The notes under the pieces are model-generated. The model made no database searches. It saw nothing but the letters and a program-made list of their open reading frames with translations, and was not told where the DNA came from. Made by a program: the position numbers and the translations under genes. Positions 58,710 through 64,000 of a stretch of 64,000 nt of DNA are shown here, piece by piece (position 1 is the first letter of the stretch; the number at the start of each line of letters is the position of its first letter). The stretch lies in the NCBI GenBank assembly GCA_934635225.1, contig CAKTYZ010000009.1:53101-117100 (forward strand), in the 5' to 3' direction. Source of the stretch: an uncultured Kiritimatiellota bacterium (GTDB taxonomy: Bacteria > Verrucomicrobiota > Kiritimatiellia > RFP12 > UBA1067).

Positions 58710-59579
58710 ATGAAACACGCAATTGTCAACGGACAGGAAATCAGCGGTGAAGCTGTGCAGTTTGAACTCGATCGACTGGTGCGGTTCTACATGAGCCATG
58801 GGATGTCCATGGACGAAGTGAAGAAAAATCTCCCCAAATTAGAGGAGAAGGCCCTTGAACAGGCCATTGGCGCGAAACTCCTCCTTGACCAGGCTATGAG
58901 GCTCGACATGCCCGTCTCGGCACTCGACATTGACGGTGAGGTGTCGAAGGTCATCACGCAGGTTGGCGGTCCCGAGAACTACAAGAAGGCTCTAGAAACG
59001 CAGGGCATTACGGAGGAACGGTTCCGCAAGGAGCTGGAGAAGGGGGCGAAAGTCAACAAGCTCGTCGAGCAGGCGTGTTCGTCCGTCTCTGATCCTACGG
59101 ACGACGAGGTCGCCGCGTTCTATGCTGCGCACAAGGACGAGTATGTCGAACCGGAGCAGGTCCTTTGTCAGCACATCCTCGTCAAGGGGACGGATGACGC
59201 GGCACTCGACAAGATCAAGAGCATTCGCGCACGCATCGTGGATGACGGAGCCGATTTTTCCGAGGAGGCGAAGGAGCACAGTGACTGTCCGTCGGGCCAG
59301 CAAGGCGGGTCTCTTGGCTGGTTTGGGCGAGGCATGATGGTTCCCGAGTTCGACAAGGTCGCCTTCGAGATGGCGAAGGGCGAAGTCTCAGGCATTGTGA
59401 CGACGCAGTTCGGCTATCACATCATCTACAAGGCGGACCAGAAGGGTGGGGGCAAGCAGACGCTTGTTGATGTGCATGACCAGATCAAGGACCTTCTTCG
59501 CCATGAGGCGCGTGGCCGGGCGATGGACGCCTATGTCGCTGAACTTCGCGACAAGGCCCAGATTGAGTACAAGGCGTAG
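58710..59579 (+). CDS. Cytosolic parvulin-type peptidyl-prolyl isomerase
   Basis: A 289-residue PpiC/SurA-like protein. The N-terminal helical chaperone part (about residues 1-135) is followed by a rotamase domain: EQVLCQHILVK, SGQQGGSLGWFGRGMMVPEFDKVAF and VTTQFGYHIIYK. Unlike SurA and PrsA it has no signal peptide (MKHAIVNGQEI), so it should act in the cytoplasm. No Shine-Dalgarno sequence precedes ATG 58710; the leader is T-rich. It lies downstream of thrC by 50 bases. Confidence 0.88.
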   Translation: MKHAIVNGQEISGEAVQFELDRLVRFYMSHGMSMDEVKKNLPKLEEKALEQAIGAKLLLDQAMRLDMPVSALDIDGEVSKVITQVGGPENYKKALETQGITEERFRKELEKGAKVNKLVEQACSSVSDPTDDEVAAFYAAHKDEYVEPEQVLCQHILVKGTDDAALDKIKSIRARIVDDGADFSEEAKEHSDCPSGQQGGSLGWFGRGMMVPEFDKVAFEMAKGEVSGIVTTQFGYHIIYKADQKGGGKQTLVDVHDQIKDLLRHEARGRAMDAYVAELRDKAQIEYKA

Positions 59580-59664
59580 GGGGAGCCCTTTTTGGTATTT
59601 GCATTGCTGGATTCGCGCTTCGGTTTCGTTTGTCTGATTAGCCCTTGCGCGGACGCGGCACATT

Positions 59665-59673
59665 TGGTATACT
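59665..59673 (+). promoter_or_regulatory. Extended -10 promoter of rpsP-rplS
   Basis: TGGTATACT, 39 bases before ATG 59713, with GAAGGAAG as ribosome-binding site. Confidence 0.65.
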
Positions 59674-59712
59674 ACGCGCCAATTCAACACCGATTAAAGA
59701 AGGAAGTTAAAG

Positions 59713-60015
59713 ATGGTCAAGATTAGAATGCGTCGCACTGGTTGCACGAACCATGCGACCTATCGTATTGTTGCGGCGGACGCACGTTCGCCGCGCGACG
59801 GCAAGTTTCTGGAGGTTTTGGGCTGGTACGACACCCAAATCAAGGAAAACAACTTCAAGATCGACCTCGCGCGTGTCGATTATTGGGTTTCAAAGGGCGC
59901 AAAGCCTTCGACGACGGTCGCGTCGCTCATTCGTCGCGCGAAAAACCCCAACCTGAAGCCGCATCACGCGACGAAGGCGAAGGCTCCGGCCAAGAAGGCG
60001 GTTTCAGCGGCCTAA
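59713..60015 (+). CDS. rpsP: 30S ribosomal protein S16
   Basis: A 100-residue S16: VKIRMRRTGCTNHATYRIV, DARSPRDGKFLEVLGWYD and ARVDYWVSKGAKPSTTVASL. It ends in a basic Lys/Ala tail (AKAPAKKAVSAA). It binds 16S rRNA early in assembly. In most bacteria rimM and trmD separate rpsP from rplS; here rplS follows directly. Confidence 0.97.
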   Translation: MVKIRMRRTGCTNHATYRIVAADARSPRDGKFLEVLGWYDTQIKENNFKIDLARVDYWVSKGAKPSTTVASLIRRAKNPNLKPHHATKAKAPAKKAVSAA

Positions 60016-60029
60016 GGAGGTAGATGAAA

Positions 60030-60398
60030 ATGGGTATCAAGCTTATTGATAAGATCAATGCCGAGCAGACGGCGGGTTTGGCGGACAAGAACTTCCCTGA
60101 GTTCAAGACCGGTGACATCGTTCGCGTCTCGATCAAGATCAAGGAAGGCGACAAGTTCCGCGTGCAGGATTTTGAGGGCAAGGTCCTCGCGATTGACAAT
60201 GGTCGTAAGAACATCGCAGGCAACTTCACGGTGTCGCGCGATAGTTACGGCGTCCGCGTGGAGAAGCTCTTTCCGTTCAACAGTCCGTGGGTTCAGGCAA
60301 TCAAGCTGGTGAAGAAGAACAGCAGCTGGCGTGCGAAGCTCTACACCGAGCGCACGTTCTGTTCGCACAAGGCGGTTCGCAAGCTCGTCAAGAAATAA
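60030..60398 (+). CDS. rplS: 50S ribosomal protein L19
   Basis: A 122-residue L19 with FKTGDIVRVSIKIKEGDKFR, DFEGKVLAI and SRDSYGVRVEKLFPFNSPWV. AAGGAGG at 60014-60020 sits only 3 bases before ATG 60024 but 9 bases before ATG 60030, so the latter is preferred. The body is a little longer than usual, with a distinct KKNSSWRAKLYTERTFCSHK tail region. A terminator hairpin follows at 60426. Confidence 0.96.
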   Translation: MGIKLIDKINAEQTAGLADKNFPEFKTGDIVRVSIKIKEGDKFRVQDFEGKVLAIDNGRKNIAGNFTVSRDSYGVRVEKLFPFNSPWVQAIKLVKKNSSWRAKLYTERTFCSHKAVRKLVKK

Positions 60399-60425
60399 GA
60401 CGGTGCGGTCGGTGTGAAGCGCAAC

Positions 60426-60460
60426 GGGCGGCTCCTTCGGGTGCCGCCCATCGTCTTTGT
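60426..60460 (+). terminator. Terminator of the rpsP-rplS operon
   Basis: GGGCGGC and GCCGCCC form a 7-base GC stem around a 10-base loop, followed by ATCGTCTTTG. The T-run is modest. Confidence 0.65.
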
Positions 60461-60549
60461 GCATTTTCAGCGTTCGCATTTCTTGAGACGGGGTGATGAT
60501 GGACAGGTCCTGCTGGCTTCTCGTGAGGGCAGTTTTCGTTAAGAGAATA

Positions 60550-60558
60550 TGATATACT
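60550..60558 (+). promoter_or_regulatory. Extended -10 promoter of the unknown gene at 60587
   Basis: TGATATACT, 28 bases before ATG 60587, with GAGAGGA in the leader. Confidence 0.6.
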
Positions 60559-60586
60559 ACGCGCTTCCACGATTGAGAGGAATGTG

Positions 60587-61228
60587 ATGATTTCGCGAGA
60601 CGAAAAAAGAGTGTGCCCAGTGAGACCGTACGACGGTTCAGATGCCGATTACGCGGCGCAAGTGTTGCAGTGGCTGGAAAGCCCGAACGCCTATTTTCTG
60701 GCGTTTGGTCCCGAGGCGCGCGCGTTTCAGGCGCGCAATCGCTCGGAACGCCTTCGGACGATGACGTTGGTCGCGCCAGCCGAGAAACTCGTCGATTTCA
60801 AGCCTGTGCAGATTTGCCTGGATGGCGTGGGTGAGCGAGTGGTGTCATGGGAGGATCTCTTCGCGGTTGCCTCGGCGCGCTTGATTGTTGCGCAGCCTCA
60901 TGTCTTTGCCGCGTTGCAGGAGACGGGCGAACTCGCCTGGTTGGGTTGTCCGAAGGGGGCGACGCCTGTTGCGGAAGCCTTTAAGGCTGGGGTGCTGAGA
61001 CCGGACTTCGAGAGTTTGGCAGAGGTCATTGTGCGCGTCCAGTGGCTCTTCCTCATGTGCGGCATTCGCTTGAATGAAGTCATCGTGCAGGTCGATCCGT
61101 ACACGGATGCAGAATGGAAAACGCGTCACGCGGAGATTCTTCAGAAGCGCGCGAACGAGAAAGCGTTCATGGAGGGGCGCCGTGCCGCGCAGAAGGCATG
61201 GTCCGAGGCTCATCCGCCGCTGTTCTGA
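60587..61228 (+). CDS. Soluble protein of unknown function
   Basis: A 213-residue protein with no signal peptide or membrane helix that I recognise from no family. Segments such as AQVLQWLESPNAYFLAF, SWEDLFAVASARLIVAQPHVFAALQ and RVQWLFLMCGIRLNEVIVQVDP suggest a mixed alpha/beta globular fold, ending in a charged helix (KRANEKAFMEGRRAAQKAW). It has its own promoter and RBS between the L19 operon and the pseudouridine synthase gene. Confidence 0.7.
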   Translation: MISRDEKRVCPVRPYDGSDADYAAQVLQWLESPNAYFLAFGPEARAFQARNRSERLRTMTLVAPAEKLVDFKPVQICLDGVGERVVSWEDLFAVASARLIVAQPHVFAALQETGELAWLGCPKGATPVAEAFKAGVLRPDFESLAEVIVRVQWLFLMCGIRLNEVIVQVDPYTDAEWKTRHAEILQKRANEKAFMEGRRAAQKAWSEAHPPLF

Positions 61229-61275
61229 GCCATGTGCAGGCAGGTGCGCCAGTCGGTCTCCTCATGTCAATGCGG

Positions 61276-61281
61276 TATAAT
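61276..61281 (+). promoter_or_regulatory. -10 promoter before the RluD-type gene
   Basis: TATAAT preceded by GCGG; the next ATG (61289) is seven bases on and opens a 13-codon ORF rather than the synthase gene. Confidence 0.55.
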
Positions 61282-61288
61282 GCGGGAT

Positions 61289-61330
61289 ATGGAAACGAAG
61301 GTTGACAGGTCAGATGGCGGAACGGCTTGA
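61289..61330 (+). CDS. Possible 13-codon leaderless leader ORF
   Basis: METKVDRSDGGTA then TGA. It begins where transcription should start and overlaps the pseudouridine synthase start (ATG 61314) in another frame. It could couple or limit translation of the synthase. It may equally be chance. Confidence 0.35.
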   Translation: METKVDRSDGGTA

Positions 61331-62207
61331 TAGACTCCTTCTTGGGCGCTACCCCGATTTCTCCCGATCGCGGATCGAAGGTCTCGTCAAGGGAGGCTTC
61401 GTGACTGTGAATGGCATCACGGCAGAGAAGGCGGGACAGAAGGTCGACGTGTCGGATGAGGTTGTTGTGGAGATTCCGCCGCCTGTTCCAGCCTTTCCGG
61501 AGCCGGAGGACATTCCTCTTGACGTCATTTTTGAGGATGAGGATCTCATTGTCGTCAATAAGTCGGCGGGTCTCGTCGTTCATCCGGCGCCGGGGCATTT
61601 CACAGGCACGCTTGTGAATGCGCTTCTGCATCATTGTCCAAAGCTTTCAGGGATTGGCGGTGTGGCGCGTCCGGGAATTGTCCATCGCCTCGACCAGGAC
61701 ACCTCGGGGCTTATTGTCGTTGCGAAGTCCCAGCAGGCGATGGACGGGCTTGTGAAGGCGTTTGCTTCGCATATGAACATCGAGAAGACCTATTTGGCGA
61801 TTTGTCATGGTCGTCCGCGTCTGGATGCCGGACGTATTGAGAATTTGATCGGGCGACATCCCGTGGATCGCAAGCGCATGGCGATCGTTGAACGAAACGG
61901 CAAAGTGGCGATTACGAGCTGGAAGGTCTTTTGCGCATCTACGAGTGCTGCGGCATGTCGGGTATCCCGCATTGAATGTTGCATCGAGACGGGGCGGACT
62001 CACCAGATCCGCGTGCACATGGCCTCTCTCGGTTGCCCCGTGATCGGCGACAAGGTTTATGGCAAGTCGGTGCTGGACCGTCAGTTGGATCCCGTGCCCG
62101 CGCGGCAGATGCTCCATGCGTGGAAACTTGCCCTTTGGCATCCGGTGAAGCACGAGAAGATGTCCTTCGAGGCGCCGTTGCCGCCAGATTTCCTTCCGTA
62201 TTGCTGA
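61314..62207 (+). CDS. RluD-family 23S rRNA pseudouridine synthase
   Basis: A 297-residue protein from ATG 61314. An S4 RNA-binding domain (AERLDRLLLGRYPDFSRSRIEGL, GFVTVNGI) precedes the synthase domain with GIVHRLDQDTSGL containing the catalytic Asp, KTYLAICHG, and ETGRTHQIRVHMASLGCPVIGD. It isomerises uridines in large-subunit rRNA, most like RluD. RBS is weak (ACAGGTCAG); TTG 61302 is an in-frame alternative. It converges on the AraC-type regulator gene with 4 bases between stops. Confidence 0.93.
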   Translation: MAERLDRLLLGRYPDFSRSRIEGLVKGGFVTVNGITAEKAGQKVDVSDEVVVEIPPPVPAFPEPEDIPLDVIFEDEDLIVVNKSAGLVVHPAPGHFTGTLVNALLHHCPKLSGIGGVARPGIVHRLDQDTSGLIVVAKSQQAMDGLVKAFASHMNIEKTYLAICHGRPRLDAGRIENLIGRHPVDRKRMAIVERNGKVAITSWKVFCASTSAAACRVSRIECCIETGRTHQIRVHMASLGCPVIGDKVYGKSVLDRQLDPVPARQMLHAWKLALWHPVKHEKMSFEAPLPPDFLPYC

Positions 62208-62211
62208 CGGG

Positions 62212-63354
62212 TCAGGCGGTTATGCCGTTCTGCTTGCGCCATTCGCGCATCGAAAGCCCTGTCTGTGTCTTGAAGATCTGCTTGAAGAACGCGGATGACG
62301 CGTATCCGCACAAGCCGGCGATGGCATCGATCTGCTGGTAGGGGTTGCGTAGAAGACGAAGGGCTTCGTCAAAGCGCCGCGCATGGATTTCGTTCAGGAT
62401 TGAATGGCCGACGGATTGCTTGAAGCGTTCGGTTGCCAGACGTCTGGAACAGCCCATTTCGGACACGACATCGCCTGTGGAGAGACCGGGGCGACAGGCG
62501 TTCAGACGGATGAATTCCAGTGCGCGAACGACGCGTGGCTCGTGCCCCATTTGAATCCGGGTGCTGCCGCGCCGTACCAGTCGAAGCGCACCGTAATGCA
62601 AGACGGGAGCGTTGGACAAGCGTGTTTGCCCGTTGGCGGACCGGACGATTTCGTCTGCCAGCAGACCGGCGAGCGTGTATCCTGCGCCCTCGAAGTCGGG
62701 TTCGGCGCTTGTCAGCCCAGGTGTGACGGATTCGCAGTAGAGCTCGTCGTTGTCAATGCCGGCTATGGCAAGATCGTTTAGGATGGCAAGGCCGAGTGCG
62801 GCAGCGGCAGGATAGATCTCGATGGCGCACGCGTCGTTTGCCGCAAGAATGCCGCAGGGCTTCGGGAGGGCGGCGAGGACCTTGTTGAGCGAAGTGCGTT
62901 TCAGGATGGTCAGCGGGTTCCCGGCGGTCGCACAGAGCCGTTGGAACTCGTCCTGCCTTTCGCGGTCCCAGAAATAGCCGCGTTCTGTCCCTAAATAAGC
63001 GTAGGATGCGCAGTTGATGCGCAGAAGTTCCTCTCCGACGAGACGTGCCTCGGCGGCTGAATCATGCACGAGACATGGATGGTGGCACGTGGCGCGCGTC
63101 TGGCTCTGGTCCAGATAGACGACGGGCAACTTGCCGAATACTCGGTCTGGCGCGAGGCCTCGGGCGAGTCCGCGATCCACGAGACAGCCGATGGGCTCCC
63201 AGTGTGCGAGAGCACGGCGAATCTCGCCTGCCGTTGTATGCCCGTCCACAACTTGCAGAAACCAGTTGTGTTCGCGCGCGAAACGGTAGGCTCCGTTCAA
63301 CTTGAGCCGCCAGCTCTTTCGGATGGTGGATTGGAAGAAGAGGACGATTTTCAT
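62212..63354 (-). CDS. XylR-like AraC-family regulator with sugar-binding domain
   Basis: A 380-residue regulator from ATG 63354, chosen because family members begin at KIVLFFQSTIRKSWRLKLNGAYRFA; ATG 63432 would add 26 residues and neither has a clear RBS. A LacI/XylR-type binding domain (VVYLDQSQTRATCHH, GILAANDACAIEIYPAAAALG, LAIAGIDNDELYCESVTPGLTS) is followed by two AraC helix-turn-helix motifs (LSTGDVVSEMGCSRRLATERF, IDAIAGLCGYASSAFFKQIF). It is divergent from the DUF5107 gene, which it likely controls in response to a sugar. Confidence 0.92.
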   Translation of the reverse strand: MKIVLFFQSTIRKSWRLKLNGAYRFAREHNWFLQVVDGHTTAGEIRRALAHWEPIGCLVDRGLARGLAPDRVFGKLPVVYLDQSQTRATCHHPCLVHDSAAEARLVGEELLRINCASYAYLGTERGYFWDRERQDEFQRLCATAGNPLTILKRTSLNKVLAALPKPCGILAANDACAIEIYPAAAALGLAILNDLAIAGIDNDELYCESVTPGLTSAEPDFEGAGYTLAGLLADEIVRSANGQTRLSNAPVLHYGALRLVRRGSTRIQMGHEPRVVRALEFIRLNACRPGLSTGDVVSEMGCSRRLATERFKQSVGHSILNEIHARRFDEALRLLRNPYQQIDAIAGLCGYASSAFFKQIFKTQTGLSMREWRKQNGITA

Positions 63355-63481
63355 CGCTTGGGATTTAAGGTTGTGCTTCTGCTCTTCGACATCTACCTTC
63401 CATGTGCCGATAATACGATATCTGTACGACATCTGTTAATGTACATCATTTTTTTCAATCCTTGACTTGATTCACGCTGGA

Positions 63482-63490
63482 ATTATAGCA
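63482..63490 (-). promoter_or_regulatory. Extended -10 promoter of the regulator gene
   Basis: The minus strand reads TGCTATAAT. It is about 95 bases from the divergent promoter at 63575. Confidence 0.65.
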
Positions 63491-63574
63491 AATATCACCA
63501 CCATGGAGAAGGGTGTTTGCCCAAATGGATATGTTTTTCTTGCATAAATGTGGTATTTCCACGGGGGTGGAGTA

Positions 63575-63583
63575 TGGTACAAT
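63575..63583 (+). promoter_or_regulatory. Extended -10 promoter of the DUF5107 gene, near-leaderless
   Basis: TGGTACAAT ends seven bases before ATG 63591, with no ribosome-binding site. Confidence 0.65.
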
Positions 63584-63590
63584 ATGCACC

Positions 63591-64000
63591 ATGGGAAAAA
63601 AGGTCATTATGGCATTGACAGTTTCAAGCGTTGTCTTCGGGACGGAAGCAGGCGGAGACGACAGGGGTGAAGTCAAGATTGAGAAGTCATCGATCGTCCT
63701 TCCGACGTACGCGCCGGGCGGCTACGACAAGATGCCGCTGTTCTACACGGGGCGCGTCTACCAGGGCGCGCAGGGGCGCGTCTACCCCTACCCGATGCAG
63801 GACGTCCTCTTCGACGGCAAGGCCGACGAGACGTACACGTACCTGACGCTCGAGAACCGCTGGCTCCAGATGGGCCTCCTGCCCGAGCACGGCGGCCACC
63901 TCCTGAACCTCACCGACCGCGCCACGGGCTTCGAGACGTTCTACCGCCAGCACGTCGTCAAGCCCGCCCTGATCGGCATGCTCGGCGCGTGGATCTCCGG
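63591..64000 (+). CDS. DUF5107-family exported protein, 3' truncated by the window
   Basis: The frame is open from ATG 63591 to the window end (136 residues). A weak signal-like start (KVIMALTVSSVVFG) is followed by the DUF5107 beta-sandwich: EKSSIVLPTYAPG, GRVYQGAQGRVYPYPMQDV, LENRWLQMGLLPEHGGHL and VKPALIGMLGAWISG. Such proteins often also carry TPR repeats and occur in sugar-utilisation loci. From about codon 35 the codon use becomes strongly C/G-ending, like the NSS transporter and unlike most neighbours. Regulator divergent. Confidence 0.85.
   Translation, partial: MGKKVIMALTVSSVVFGTEAGGDDRGEVKIEKSSIVLPTYAPGGYDKMPLFYTGRVYQGAQGRVYPYPMQDVLFDGKADETYTYLTLENRWLQMGLLPEHGGHLLNLTDRATGFETFYRQHVVKPALIGMLGAWIS

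Overview
The window looks like chromosome of a polysaccharide-degrading Gram-negative bacterium of the PVC group, most likely a gut-type Kiritimatiellota/Verrucomicrobiota. This is inferred from the gene families and not from a marker gene: AraC regulators with a sugar-binding periplasmic-protein-like half, many exported glycoside hydrolases (GH50, GH78, GH31, GH36, GH42-like, GH16, sialidase-like), repeated SUMF1-fold proteins, a DUF5107 protein, ExbB/ExbD, and a porin ending in Phe. There is no SusC/SusD pair in the window. DNA is GC-rich, so long antisense ORFs are common and mostly meaningless.

Layout. 1-2675: end of an ExbB-ExbD-TPR operon. 2765-6196: class II aldolase, CDF metal transporter, and a convergent GH78 rhamnosidase. 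6328-14992: small membrane protein, Na/Pi symporter, GH50 enzyme, then two genes encoding a ketosynthase-like protein and an acyltransferase/dehydratase/phosphopantetheinyl-transferase protein. The catalytic residues of their KS, AT and DH parts are nearly all replaced, while the PPTase motifs are intact; this is the most unusual feature of the window. 14993-15384: non-coding, with a precisely phased inverted-repeat array. 15385-20127: porin, NSS transporter, two paralogous lipoproteins, panB. 20249-22118: NarL-type two-component system, divergent from a 14-kb same-strand polysaccharide locus (22212-36161) holding GH31 (signal peptide out of frame), GH50, three SUMF1-fold proteins, a GH42-like enzyme, a propeller/(alpha/alpha)6 fusion and a sialidase-like enzyme.

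36221-46679: ribBA, KDPG aldolase, GH16, MFS transporter, AraC-type regulator, LRR protein, a clan GH-A enzyme and a GH36 enzyme, probably a second carbohydrate locus. 46744-48434: an orphan gene tail next to an insertion sequence whose ends carry doubled motifs. 48517-62207: mostly housekeeping genes (DUF3127, prmC, proB, beta-CASP nuclease, LMW phosphatase, thrC, parvulin, rpsP, rplS, RluD-type synthase) plus a broken SGNH hydrolase gene and a large unrecognised protein. 62212-64000: an AraC-type regulator divergent from a DUF5107 gene that runs off the window.

Expression signals are unusually readable. Many genes have an extended -10 of the form TGNTATAAT and no visible -35. In at least five cases it lies only 6-10 bases before the ATG with no Shine-Dalgarno sequence, which predicts leaderless or nearly leaderless mRNAs. 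Other genes have a good GGAGG-type site, and ATGA stop/start overlaps are frequent.
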